NCBI RefSeq assembly: GCF_003545815.1
Contig: NZ_PDUW01000001.1
Coordinates: forward strand, 124,001 to 188,000
Direction: 5' to 3'
DNA length: 64,000 nt
DNA from: Pusillimonas caeni
GTDB lineage: Bacteria > Pseudomonadota > Gammaproteobacteria > Burkholderiales > Burkholderiaceae_B
Shown: in pieces, positions 55,631-64,000 of the stretch
Numbering within the stretch: position 1 is the stretch's first letter
Layout: each line of letters begins with the position of its first letter
Notes under the pieces: model-generated
What the model saw: only the letters and a program-made list of their open reading frames with translations
Database searches by the model: none
Told to the model about the DNA's origin: nothing
Position numbers and translations under genes: made by a program

Positions 55631-56949
55631 TGTGATGCTCCCTTACTGAAGAACAATGGCTGGTACGATCGCAGCACTAAATCTTTGTTGACGATGATCC
55701 GCACCGGCAAGCCGGGGCGACTGGTCAAGGTGGGCTGGATGTTCATGTTGCGCCGGGTCATTTCCTGGCCGACTTGATTGATGCTGTCCTGGGCGCTATC
55801 GCGTCCGGCGATGATGATGCGGTCGCCGTCCTGGCGGTTTTCCGGGGCGGCCAGCTCGGCGCCGACGCCCAGCAAGGTGGTCAATACAGCACCGCCGACA
55901 ATGCGATCCCAATGCCAGTCAACGCCATCCTCCAGACCGGCATAGCCCGCCGGGTCGCTGCCCGCCAGATTGTCTAGCGTGAGCGAGGACGTATCCGGCA
56001 GGATGATGCGGTTCCACACGACCTGTACCCGGCTTTGGCCGTAGCTGACCTGGCTGTTGTAGCGCCCCAGGATGCGCGAGCCTTGCGGAATCAACAAATA
56101 CTTCCCTGTCGCGGAGTCGTAGACAGGTTCGGTGACGGTGCCGATCACGTCGCCCGGAAGATCGGATTTGATGCCTGTCACCAGTGCGGCGGCGATGATG
56201 GTGCCGGCCATGACCTGATACGGTGAGGTCGGCATTTGCAGATCGCCGGAATTACGGGTTTGTGTAGCACCGGATTGCAGGAAGGCTTCTTTCTGGTCTT
56301 GCCGGTTCTGTGCAGCAATAGGGTCGGAGGATTGTGCTGCCGTCGAAGCTGGGCCTGCGGCCAGCGGATCAAAGGCGGCCATCGCATTATTCATACCGGG
56401 AGCCACAGGCATGGCCTGCGCAGTCGTCGCCGCAGGTTGTCCAGACTGTCCTTGGCCAGTGCGGAAGAACACCGACGAAGCCGCAGCGGCTTCTGCCTCT
56501 TTGCGCCGCGCTTCCCGTTCAGCCGCTTCAGCATCAACACCCGGCGGCGCGTAGGTGGCCACCGCTGGCTGCTGGCTATTGATGATGGCCGGCCCCAAGT
56601 CGCCAGGCAGCGGCGGCCCAAGTTCCGGTACATCGGGCGGCACCTCCGGTGTCGGCAGCATCGAGTAGTCAGAGGGCAGGGCGTCCAGCCCTTCCGACTT
56701 CGATACCCTGTCCACGTTATAAAGCTCGGTCTGCTCGCCTGCGCCGCGTCGTTGCGGTTGCAGTGACCAGATGGTGGCGCCCAAGACTGCCACCGACAGC
56801 CCACCCACCAGTAAGGCCAGCGTACGCCGGTTCAGTCGTGTGACGGGCCGTGGCTGAGCACGCAGTGCCACGGTTTCAGGAGCCACCTTATCCGCAGTCT
56901 GGTGCGCAGCCTGATCGGGCGTGTGCTCGGATAATTCTTCCTGACTCAT
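55627..56949 (-). CDS. trbI: Conjugal transfer protein TrbI (VirB10-like)
   Basis: The 440-residue protein has an N-terminal cytoplasmic segment, one membrane helix (about 45-65, RTLALLVGGLSVAVLGATIW), a Pro-rich periplasmic linker (about 90-240) and the conserved C-terminal TrbI/VirB10 domain (about 255-440). That domain includes the segments VTEPVYDSATGKYLLIPQG and VQVVWNRIILPD. It bridges inner and outer membranes in the type IV secretion channel. ATG 56949 is chosen over an upstream in-frame start because it follows the trbG stop directly. Confidence 0.93.
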   Translation of the reverse strand: MSQEELSEHTPDQAAHQTADKVAPETVALRAQPRPVTRLNRRTLALLVGGLSVAVLGATIWSLQPQRRGAGEQTELYNVDRVSKSEGLDALPSDYSMLPTPEVPPDVPELGPPLPGDLGPAIINSQQPAVATYAPPGVDAEAAEREARRKEAEAAAASSVFFRTGQGQSGQPAATTAQAMPVAPGMNNAMAAFDPLAAGPASTAAQSSDPIAAQNRQDQKEAFLQSGATQTRNSGDLQMPTSPYQVMAGTIIAAALVTGIKSDLPGDVIGTVTEPVYDSATGKYLLIPQGSRILGRYNSQVSYGQSRVQVVWNRIILPDTSSLTLDNLAGSDPAGYAGLEDGVDWHWDRIVGGAVLTTLLGVGAELAAPENRQDGDRIIIAGRDSAQDSINQVGQEMTRRNMNIQPTLTSRPGLPVRIIVNKDLVLRSYQPLFFSKGASQ

Positions 56950-56950
56950 T

Positions 56951-57943
56951 TCAGCGCCTCCGTGCCACGCCATCAGTGCGTTCAATGCGCACCACGTCAC
57001 CCCGATCACCGCCCAGGCGCAGTTCAGCTGCACCGAACAACCGATCCACGATGTAGTACGGCGAGCGGAAGCGGTAGTTCACCAGTTGGCCGTCGCCTTC
57101 AGCGCCGATCACAAAGAGCGGCGGCAACTCCCCTTGGGCGATGCCAGCCGGAAACTGGATATAGACCTTCTGCCCGTCGTCAAAAGCGCGCAGCGGCTTC
57201 CAAGGCGGATTGCTGCCGCTGACCGCATAGCGGAAACGCAGATGTTCCAGCGCCAGCCCACTATCGACAGGCGCACCGGCGTGTGCCGCTTGATTCTGAC
57301 GCTGCAAGGCCAGCATTCGATCCTTCGGATACTCCCAGGAAACCGACGCCATCCATGTCTTTTCGGTGGAAGTCAGTTCCAGCAGATAAGTGCGGCGGCT
57401 GGTGGTGATGACGAGGTTCGTCTTCAAACTAGACCTGATCGGCTTGACCAGCACGTTAACGCGCAAGTCCGCGCCACTGCCGCTGGAGGTATCGCCCACT
57501 ATCCAGCGCACAGTGTCGCCGGCGGCGACCGTCACCAGTTCCTCGCCTGGCTGCAGCGCAATCACCGTCACGCGGCCCACGCCGGTATAGACCTGATAAA
57601 GCGCGCCGTCGCTATAGGGCCAGACCTGAATGGCATTGACGTAACCTTCACGGGTCGGCGCAACCCGTGCTTCGGCATTGGCACGAGACACCCGCACGGT
57701 TTCATCGGCGGGTTCGGGCGCGGGCTTGCCAGCATCAGTTCCCGGCAAGGGTTTCATTTGCGCCGGCAGTGCCAAGGGTTCAGGCACAGCAATCACTTCG
57801 ACCGGGCTGGGCGGTTCGGGCAGCAGTTCAGCCTGTACCGGTTCATCGAGCGAGATGGCCGGTGGCGGCTTGTCCTGTGTGGCGCAGCCTGCCAGGGCAA
57901 TCAGGGTCAACGGAAAAACGTACAAACGCAAAGACGACATCAT
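56951..57943 (-). CDS. trbG: Conjugal transfer protein TrbG (VirB9-like)
   Basis: The 330-residue protein has a lipoprotein signal peptide (lipobox LAGC, Cys19), a Pro-rich linker and the VirB9/CagX domain (about 90-325), with repeated beta-strand text such as YQVYTGVGRVTVIALQPGEEL and YYIVDRLFGAAELRLG. It forms part of the outer-membrane core complex with TrbI. It is unusual in carrying its own lipobox, which may stand in for a separate VirB7-type lipoprotein. The stop lies 1 base before trbI, and it overlaps trbF by 4 bases. Confidence 0.93.
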   Translation of the reverse strand: MMSSLRLYVFPLTLIALAGCATQDKPPPAISLDEPVQAELLPEPPSPVEVIAVPEPLALPAQMKPLPGTDAGKPAPEPADETVRVSRANAEARVAPTREGYVNAIQVWPYSDGALYQVYTGVGRVTVIALQPGEELVTVAAGDTVRWIVGDTSSGSGADLRVNVLVKPIRSSLKTNLVITTSRRTYLLELTSTEKTWMASVSWEYPKDRMLALQRQNQAAHAGAPVDSGLALEHLRFRYAVSGSNPPWKPLRAFDDGQKVYIQFPAGIAQGELPPLFVIGAEGDGQLVNYRFRSPYYIVDRLFGAAELRLGGDRGDVVRIERTDGVARRR

Positions 57944-58644
57944 CGCTGTGCTCCTTCGGAGGAATCAAGTTCACGGCTCCACGACAGGCCATTGACGTAA
58001 AGCCCCATGGGGTTCTTGCGCAAACGCGCTTCGGTGCGCGGCGGCTGATGCACGATGGACACCACCGCCGTCCAACGCTCCAGCCCGGCGGAAGCGCCAT
58101 TGACGAAGCGCCGTTCTGTCCAGCGCACGTTGAAGGACGTATCGCTTGCCCGCACGACACTCGTGATCTGCACCGTCACAGATTCTTTGCCGATGCGTGT
58201 AAAGGGGTCATTCACCCGTGCGTAGTCATTCAGCACAGCGGCCCCCTTGTCAGTGATGTAGTCGTAGGCATCCAGCCAGTTTTGGCGCACCACGACGGGG
58301 TCGATGGAGAGCGAGCGCACCAACGTGATAAAGCGGGCGATATGGTGAGCGGTTTGGGCATCGTTGGGCCGGTACGGCGTGGCGGCCTCGCCGACCGCCC
58401 GCACTTGGCCCGCGTTGTCCACCTCCACGACATAGGGCGTGACGATGGACTGCATTGAGCGCCACACCAGGCCCCCGGCCATGAGTAGCGCCAGCAGCAG
58501 GCAGCCGAAGGCCATCAGCCGCCAGTTCCTGGCCTGCACCCGCGCCGACCCGATGCGGTCATCCCAGACCTGGGCGGCAGACTGATAAGGGGTCGCAGGT
58601 TGCGGCGTTTCGGCATAGCGCACCTGCGGTCGTTTGAATCGCAT
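57940..58644 (-). CDS. trbF: Conjugal transfer protein TrbF (VirB8-like)
   Basis: The 234-residue protein has a short cytoplasmic N-terminus, one membrane helix (about 44-62, LMAFGCLLLALLMAGGLVW) and a periplasmic VirB8-type NTF2-like domain. It is an assembly factor of the inner-membrane complex of the mating channel. The position between trbL and trbG is standard for this gene order, and overlap with trbG (4 bases) shows operon translation. Confidence 0.93.
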   Translation of the reverse strand: MRFKRPQVRYAETPQPATPYQSAAQVWDDRIGSARVQARNWRLMAFGCLLLALLMAGGLVWRSMQSIVTPYVVEVDNAGQVRAVGEAATPYRPNDAQTAHHIARFITLVRSLSIDPVVVRQNWLDAYDYITDKGAAVLNDYARVNDPFTRIGKESVTVQITSVVRASDTSFNVRWTERRFVNGASAGLERWTAVVSIVHQPPRTEARLRKNPMGLYVNGLSWSRELDSSEGAQR

Positions 58645-58655
58645 GAGTTTTCTCC

Positions 58656-59864
58656 TTATGAATCGGCATCGCGCAGGCTCGGGCCTTGGCCCGCGCCGCC
58701 GCCATCGCCGCCGCGCAAGGTGTGCGCGGCCGTCGTCGCGGCCTGGGTTATCTGCTGGCGGCGTTGCAGGCGCTTAGCCCAGGCGGGTTGGCCTTGCTTC
58801 TGTGAACTGGCGGCACCGTCAGCGGCTTCGCCTGCAGCACTTTGGCCCGCCGGGGAACCCGCCTGAAACGCTGACCGGGTACTGCCTGCGGCTGATCCAA
58901 CCGCACGCGCACCGCTGCCCGCCAGTCGGGCAGCCGCCGGGGCCATGCGAGCGCCCGCCATCACCGCCGCCCCCACACCTGTAGCAGCAGCGCCCACGGC
59001 GACGGCAGTTCCTGCCGCGCCCAACGCAGCACCGGCCATTGCGCCTGCGCCCAGTTGCGGCCCGCCGGAAATCAGCCCCGTGGCGATACCCGGCCCGAAG
59101 ATGCCCAGCGCCAGCAAGGCAAGCGAGGCCAGCATGATGACTAGCGCATGGTCGATAGATGGCTCAGACGGATGCACCTGAAAGTCCGCAAACAGGCCGG
59201 TGCCGATACCGATAATCACGGCCAGCACCAACACCTTCACGCCGGAGGACACCACATTGCCCAGCACTTTTTCAGCCAGAAACGAAGTCTTGTTCCACAA
59301 CGCGAACGGCACCAAGACGAAGCCGGCCAGCGTCGTCAGCTTGAACTCGATCAGCGTGATGAAAAGCTGCACCGCCAGTACAAAGAAGCAGACGATGACC
59401 ACCAGCCAAGCCAGGAACATCACCACGATGGGCGTGAGGTTCACAAACACCTCGGGAAATCCCGCCATATCACTGATCTGGTCCAGAATCGGCGCGCCCG
59501 CGTCGATGCCAGTCTTGGCTAACCGCCCCGGCTGCAGGAACTCGCCCATGCTCATGGCCGAACCGGTGGCCGTCAGGCCCAGCCCGGCGAAGGAACGAAA
59601 GACGATGCCGGCCAGCCAATTGAAGTTGTTGATGATGTAGGCGAAGGCACCGACGTACAGCACCTTGCGCAGCAGTTTGGCGATCACATCATCGCCCTGG
59701 CCGGTAGCGTGGCTCATGGCCCAATACAAGCCCGCAATAGTGATGTCGATCATGATCAACGTGGCCGTCAGGAACGCCACTTCGCCTTGCAACAACCCAA
59801 ACCCGGAGTCGATGTAGGTGGAAAAGGTGTTCAGGAAGCGGTCGATGACGGTCACGTCGTTCAT
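58656..59864 (-). CDS. trbL: Conjugal transfer protein TrbL (VirB6-like)
   Basis: The 402-residue polytopic inner-membrane protein has six to seven helices in the first 260 residues. A long Ala/Gly-rich low-complexity tail (about 265-400) is typical of TrbL. It is the channel-forming component. The N-terminal MNDVTVIDRFLNTFSTYIDSGFGLLQGEV matches P-type TrbL. The tail ends in a glutamine- and glycine-rich stretch. It lies 11 bases before trbF and 13 bases after trbJ. Confidence 0.92.
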   Translation of the reverse strand: MNDVTVIDRFLNTFSTYIDSGFGLLQGEVAFLTATLIMIDITIAGLYWAMSHATGQGDDVIAKLLRKVLYVGAFAYIINNFNWLAGIVFRSFAGLGLTATGSAMSMGEFLQPGRLAKTGIDAGAPILDQISDMAGFPEVFVNLTPIVVMFLAWLVVIVCFFVLAVQLFITLIEFKLTTLAGFVLVPFALWNKTSFLAEKVLGNVVSSGVKVLVLAVIIGIGTGLFADFQVHPSEPSIDHALVIMLASLALLALGIFGPGIATGLISGGPQLGAGAMAGAALGAAGTAVAVGAAATGVGAAVMAGARMAPAAARLAGSGARAVGSAAGSTRSAFQAGSPAGQSAAGEAADGAASSQKQGQPAWAKRLQRRQQITQAATTAAHTLRGGDGGGAGQGPSLRDADS

Positions 59865-59877
59865 GGCCGGACTCCGT

Positions 59878-60618
59878 TCAGTTGCCGTAGAAATCCACGG
59901 CCTGCGGCGTGTACGGCGTACCGCTGCCCAGGAAACGGCGCGTCACCTCACGGCCACGCTCGGCGGCAGCGACCTGACGCGCCAGTTCCAACGAGGCGGC
60001 GCGCTCCTGCGTAATCTGAAGCTGCTGCGCCTGGATGGCCTGCTTGGCCTGCAAGGCCAGCAACTGATTGGTCGCCTGCGTAGCCTGCAACGCCCCTTGT
60101 GCCGACTGGCTCTGGCTCACCAGATCGACCAAGGCGCTTTCGTCGTCGCGTAGGTTCTGCGACACCTGCGCCTGCATCCGCATCGCGGTATGCAGGCCAT
60201 CGAGCGTATGTTTCCAGCGCGCCTGGGCATCGCGCACCATCTGGTCGCCGCTGACGGTGGCGGCGTATTGTTCGGGATACAGGCGGGCAAACTCCCGATC
60301 CATAGCCGTGACGTCGTAGGCCATGCCCTGGGCCTCACCAATCAGCCGTTCTGTAGTCGCCAACGTGGTACGCAGGCGATTCACGACGCTGAAGTCCAGG
60401 CTTGCCAGATTGCGCGCCTGATTCATCAGCATCTGCGCTTCGTTCTGAAGCTGGTTGATCTGGTTGTTGATCTGCTCCAGGGTGCGAACGGCGGTGAGCG
60501 TGTTCTGCGTATAGTTCGACGGGTCAAACACGGTACGCCACGCCCAAGCGGGCGAGGCGGCGAGTAACGACGCTGAGAGTACGGCGGCAAGCGCAATCGA
60601 ACGAGGATGGATTTTCAT
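59878..60618 (-). CDS. trbJ: Conjugal transfer protein TrbJ (VirB5-like)
   Basis: The 246-residue secreted protein has a signal peptide (about 1-26, ending PAWA) and long helices: FDPSNYTQNTLTAVRTLEQINNQINQLQNEAQMLMNQ is the characteristic TrbJ start. VirB5-like proteins sit at the pilus tip and aid adhesion. Its ATG overlaps the trbE stop by 4 bases. Confidence 0.93.
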   Translation of the reverse strand: MKIHPRSIALAAVLSASLLAASPAWAWRTVFDPSNYTQNTLTAVRTLEQINNQINQLQNEAQMLMNQARNLASLDFSVVNRLRTTLATTERLIGEAQGMAYDVTAMDREFARLYPEQYAATVSGDQMVRDAQARWKHTLDGLHTAMRMQAQVSQNLRDDESALVDLVSQSQSAQGALQATQATNQLLALQAKQAIQAQQLQITQERAASLELARQVAAAERGREVTRRFLGSGTPYTPQAVDFYGN

Positions 60619-63071
60619 GACAGAGACTCCGGAAATAAAGAAGAAAGCGAAGAAGACGACACAAAGCCGGGAAACGTTGGCAACAGGTCAGCGGCCCAAT
60701 CCAAACCGCAATGACGCAGCCACGCACCCGTAAAACCTGAGGCGCCGGCATCTATCAGTACCCGATCCATATCGCGCTGGTCTTGCGGCGTGGACGCACC
60801 CGCAAAGGCCAGGGCCACCGGCCCCAGGTCCAGGTCGAACAGGCGATTACCCAGCCGCGACTGGTAGTAGTAATCACGCTTGGGTTCGGCCGTGGCGACG
60901 ATCTCGATCTGTCGGCTGTTCAGGCCGAAGCCTTCGTAGATCGTACGAATCTGAGGTTCGATCGCCTGCGGGTTGGGCAGGAAAATGCGGCTCGCGCAGC
61001 TTTCGATGATGGCGGGCGCGATGCTCGACTCTTTGATATCAGCCAGCGATTGCGTGGCAAAAATCACTGACACGTTTTTCTTGCGCAGGGTCTTGAGCCA
61101 TTGACGGATGCGAGCGGCAAACACCGGGTCATCCAGAAACAGCCAGGACTCGTCAAGAATCAAGAGCGTGGGCGCGCCATCAAAGCGTTCATCAAAACGG
61201 GCAAACAAGTAGCCCAGCACGGCCAGCACCGCCGCGCGGCTGGCCATCAGCTCTTCCATCTCGAAGCCCTGCACCTCGGCACTGCCCAGCCGGTCGTGAT
61301 CGGCGTCCAGCAACTTGCCGTGAGCGCCGCCCAGTACATAGGGCGCAAGCGCCTGGCGCAACGCATTCGATTGCAGCAGCACCGACAAGCCCGTCATCGT
61401 GCGCTGTTCGACGGGCGCACCAGCCAGACTCCCCAGCGCCGACCAGATGGCGGCTTTCTCATCCGGGCCGACCGTCACCCCTTCATGGCGCAATCGGCCT
61501 TCGACCCATTCCGTGGCCCAGGTACGGTCACTTTCGGCATCAATACGGGCCAGTGGCTGAAAGGCAATCTCGCCATCATTGCCCAGGTCGTAGTGCTCAC
61601 CGCCCAGCCCCAGGATGGTGGCGCGCATGGAACGGCCCATATCGAAGGCAAGAATGCGCGAGCCACGATAGCGGCGAAACTGCAAGGCGAGGGTCGCCAG
61701 CAACACCGATTTACCCATGCCGGTCGGCCCCACCACCAGGGTGTGGCCCACGTCACCGATGTGCGTCACCAGCCGGAACGGCGTGGCGCCATCGGTACGG
61801 GTCACGATCAGCGGCGGGCCATCCAGGTGCTTATTCTTCTGCGGCCCGGCCCACACCGCCGAGACCGGCATCATATGCGTCAGATTCAATGTAGACACAA
61901 TGGGTTGCCGCACATTGGCGTAGGCATTGCCGGGAATGGACGAGAGCCATGCATCCACAGCGTTCAATGTCTCAGGGATAGTCACAAAGCCCCGGCCCTG
62001 GATGACGCGCTCGACCAAGCGCTGTTTTTCATCGGCGGTGGCCGGGTCGGCGTCCAGTACCGTCACGGTGGTGGTAACAAACCCGAAGGCCACTTGATCG
62101 CTACCCAAAGCCTGCAAGGCGACATCCGCATCGGCGGCCTTGTTGTCGGCATCGGTATCGACCAGTGGCGACTCCTGTTGGAAAATCGTTTCGCGCAGCA
62201 ACGCCACGACGTTCTTGCGCTTGGCGAACCATTGACGGCGCAGGCGGCGCAGCTCCTTTTCCGCCTCGGCTTTGTCCATGCACAGAAAGCGCGTACTCCA
62301 GCGATAAGCAAAGCCAAGCCGGTTCAGGTCGTCAAGAATCCCCGGCCAGGTGGACGTCGGAAAACCCCGCACCGACACCACCCGCAGGTGCTGGTCACCC
62401 AGCGTCGGAGCCAGGCCGCCGACCAGGGCCGAATCGGCCAGCAGCGCGTCGATGTGAAACGGCACCTCCGGCACGCCGACGCGGTAGCGCCGCGTCGAGA
62501 TGGTCGAATGCAGATAGCTCAAGGTCTGGCTGTCATCCAGCCATGAGATTTCCGGCATCACGCCATCAAGCAGGTCAAAGACGCGATCTGTCTCCGCGAC
62601 GAAGGCCTCCAGGCGTCCGTGCCAATCCACACCATCGCTGGGTGCATTCTCATACAAGAGCTTGGCGGCGCGGGCGCGAGATTCTTCCGGCGGCAGGTAC
62701 ACCAGCGTCAGGTGATAGCCGCTCTCGAAGTGGCTGCTGGAGGCTTCAAACGCGGCGCGGCGTTCCTCGTCCACCAGCCAGGACAGCGGTTCGGGAAACT
62801 CGCAGCGCGGATAATCCGCCGCCGTCCGGCGTTCGGCTTCGATGAATAGCGCCCAGCCGGAACCCAGGCGGCGCAGCGCGTTGTTCAGGCGTGCCGAGGT
62901 GGCAATCAGTTCACCTTGGGTGGCGCTATCCAGATCGGGGCCACGAAAACGCGCTGTGCGCTGAAACGATCCATCCTTGTTCAGCACCACGCCCTGTGCA
63001 ATCAACCCGGCCCAGGGCAGCCAGTCGGCCAGCAGTGCGGGCCGCTGACGGTATTCGGCAAGGTTCAGCAT
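60615..63071 (-). CDS. trbE: Conjugal transfer ATPase TrbE (VirB4-like)
   Basis: The 818-residue ATPase energises pilus assembly and substrate transfer. Its N-terminal CagE/TrbE domain covers about 1-400. Walker A is VVGPTGMGKSVLLATL at about residue 445, and Walker B LLILDESWLFLDD lies near residue 637, with a downstream Gln-Ser sensor (FATQSLADI). Length is typical (about 815). It is the largest gene of the trb cluster and lies 12 bases from trbD. Confidence 0.95.
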   Translation of the reverse strand: MLNLAEYRQRPALLADWLPWAGLIAQGVVLNKDGSFQRTARFRGPDLDSATQGELIATSARLNNALRRLGSGWALFIEAERRTAADYPRCEFPEPLSWLVDEERRAAFEASSSHFESGYHLTLVYLPPEESRARAAKLLYENAPSDGVDWHGRLEAFVAETDRVFDLLDGVMPEISWLDDSQTLSYLHSTISTRRYRVGVPEVPFHIDALLADSALVGGLAPTLGDQHLRVVSVRGFPTSTWPGILDDLNRLGFAYRWSTRFLCMDKAEAEKELRRLRRQWFAKRKNVVALLRETIFQQESPLVDTDADNKAADADVALQALGSDQVAFGFVTTTVTVLDADPATADEKQRLVERVIQGRGFVTIPETLNAVDAWLSSIPGNAYANVRQPIVSTLNLTHMMPVSAVWAGPQKNKHLDGPPLIVTRTDGATPFRLVTHIGDVGHTLVVGPTGMGKSVLLATLALQFRRYRGSRILAFDMGRSMRATILGLGGEHYDLGNDGEIAFQPLARIDAESDRTWATEWVEGRLRHEGVTVGPDEKAAIWSALGSLAGAPVEQRTMTGLSVLLQSNALRQALAPYVLGGAHGKLLDADHDRLGSAEVQGFEMEELMASRAAVLAVLGYLFARFDERFDGAPTLLILDESWLFLDDPVFAARIRQWLKTLRKKNVSVIFATQSLADIKESSIAPAIIESCASRIFLPNPQAIEPQIRTIYEGFGLNSRQIEIVATAEPKRDYYYQSRLGNRLFDLDLGPVALAFAGASTPQDQRDMDRVLIDAGASGFTGAWLRHCGLDWAADLLPTFPGFVSSSSLSSLFPESLS

Positions 63072-63083
63072 GGCGTCCTCCCC

Positions 63084-63356
63084 TCATACATCCAACAGCG
63101 GCTTGTGTTTGATGTGGCGGGCGAAGACCTGCATGAACTGCGGATCGACACGCGCACCCCACACCGCCAACGAATGGCCGACGAGCCAGAGCACCACGCC
63201 TGGAATCCACAATTGCAGGCCCAGCCCCACGGCGGCGGCCAGCGTGCCGTTGGCAATCGCCACGGTGCGCGGCGCGCCGCCCATCAAAATCGGTTCGGTC
63301 AGCGAGCGATGCAACGGCACTTCAAACCCGGCGGCGAAGGTATCGGCGGCGCTCAT
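63084..63356 (-). CDS. trbD: Conjugal transfer protein TrbD (VirB3-like)
   Basis: The 90-residue protein begins with a short soluble lead and the conserved EVPLHRSLTEPILMGGAPR, then one or two membrane helices (about 32-63). VirB3-like proteins work with TrbE in pilus assembly. It overlaps the trbC stop by 4 bases. Confidence 0.92.
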   Translation of the reverse strand: MSAADTFAAGFEVPLHRSLTEPILMGGAPRTVAIANGTLAAAVGLGLQLWIPGVVLWLVGHSLAVWGARVDPQFMQVFARHIKHKPLLDV

Positions 63357-63730
63357 ACGACGGCCCCACCGGAGAAGCTGAAGAACGACAGAAAGAACGA
63401 AGACGCCGCAAAGGCGATGGACAGGCCAAAGACGATTTGAATCAGCTTACGAAAGCCGCCGCTGGTGTCGCCAAAGGCAAGCGCCAGACCCGTGGCGATA
63501 ATGATGATGACCGCCACAATGCGCGCCACCGGCCCCTGGATGGACTCCAGAATGGATTGCAGTGGCCCCTCCCAGGGCATGGAGGAACCGGCGGCCTGCG
63601 CGGCACCCGCCGCCAGCAGCATCAGCGCGGCCGGCAGCAGCCCCCGTCCGGCAGGCCGGAGCAAGCGGCGCAGCCGTGCAAGACGGAAAAACGGGTTTAC
63701 AGAAACACGTAAAGCATCAACAGGCGTCAT
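63353..63730 (-). CDS. trbC: Conjugal transfer pilin TrbC (VirB2-like)
   Basis: The 125-residue prepilin has an extended signal (about 1-47, ending AAGAAQA) and two membrane helices in the mature part (about 67-87 and 92-115), the VirB2/TrbC pattern. It forms the conjugative pilus shaft. Its first 30 residues are a basic extension; a later in-frame start is possible. It overlaps trbB by 4 bases. Confidence 0.9.
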   Translation of the reverse strand: MTPVDALRVSVNPFFRLARLRRLLRPAGRGLLPAALMLLAAGAAQAAGSSMPWEGPLQSILESIQGPVARIVAVIIIIATGLALAFGDTSGGFRKLIQIVFGLSIAFAASSFFLSFFSFSGGAVV

Positions 63731-64000
63731 GACAGTTCTCCAAGGGAATCAGGGGATAGGAAATTCGCCGTAGCCGGTGCGGCATCGGCACCAGGCGGCA
63801 GAGTAGAAAGCGGCGGTGCCAAGGCATCTGCCAGGTGATAGCCCGTTGCATCAAAACCGATGACGCGGGCAATACTGTCCACGCGACGCTTGCGACCACG
63901 CCCGGCGATATGGATCACGACGTTGACCGCCTCGGCAATCAGCGCTCGCGGCGGGTTTACGGCCACTTCCAGAATCAGTTGTTCCAGGCGCAGCAGCGCA
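63727..64000 (-). CDS. trbB: Conjugal transfer ATPase TrbB (VirB11-like), C-terminal part, cut by window edge
   Basis: Only the last 90 residues are in view. LRLEQLILEVAVNPPRALIAEAVNVVIHIAGRGRKRRVDSIARV matches the C-terminal end of the VirB11 ATPase TrbB. The Walker motifs lie outside the window. Frame is open to the window end, and the stop overlaps the trbC start. Confidence 0.88.
   Translation of the reverse strand, partial: ALLRLEQLILEVAVNPPRALIAEAVNVVIHIAGRGRKRRVDSIARVIGFDATGYHLADALAPPLSTLPPGADAAPATANFLSPDSLGELS

Overview
The window is about 65% GC chromosomal DNA from a betaproteobacterium, most likely an Alcaligenaceae (Bordetella/Achromobacter/Pusillimonas-type). This rests on protein sequence style and gene neighbourhoods (decarboxylase-dcd-tamB-tamA-apbC-metG; ffh with a divergent ccsA-like gene; a norCBQD operon). 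Genus and species cannot be fixed from this sequence alone. About 73% of the window is ordinary core genome and the right end is accessory DNA.

Layout. 0-11 kb: an HI0933-family flavoprotein, an Orn/Lys/Arg decarboxylase, dCTP deaminase, TamB/TamA and ApbC. 11-19 kb: metG, a CDF metal exporter, gabD with a convergent LysR gene, two SDR genes (one lacking the catalytic Tyr/Lys) and a DUF411 metal-associated protein. 19-21 kb: a remnant nitrite-assimilation operon, a shortened NirB-like flavoprotein plus SUMT behind a sigma-54 promoter and an NtrC-like site. 21-30 kb: a LytS/LytTR-type two-component pair and a 2241-residue autotransporter built on about 19 glycine-rich repeats. 30-42 kb: a T4 endonuclease V-like repair glycosylase, DUF72, MFS, an MBL-fold hydrolase, tRNA-Gly(CCC), trmB, pip, thiS, ffh, a CcsA-like gene, ampD and htpG. 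41.8-47.3 kb: a nitric oxide reductase operon, unusual for its di-heme NorC.

47.8-53.2 kb is the most interesting part. Two tRNA-Leu(CAA) genes, each interrupted in the anticodon by a small Azoarcus-like group I intron (250 and 236 nt) and each followed by a near-identical terminator, flank a 4.6 kb AT-richer island. The island carries an unknown protein, a DUF4062 protein and a Sll1717-type P-loop ATPase: a candidate defence cassette. The two introns differ by compensatory changes in P2 and by a swapped P9 hairpin, so they look like independently evolved alleles brought together by transfer rather than a recent tandem duplication.

53.2-64 kb: the end of an integrative conjugative element or plasmid-like element, with a gene-poor junction holding repeats and degraded coding traces, two unknown proteins, then the mating-pair-formation cluster trbB-C-D-E-J-L-F-G-I plus DUF2274 on the minus strand. 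trbB is cut by the window edge. No integrase, relaxase or replication gene was recognised in view, so the type of element and its attachment site remain inferences.
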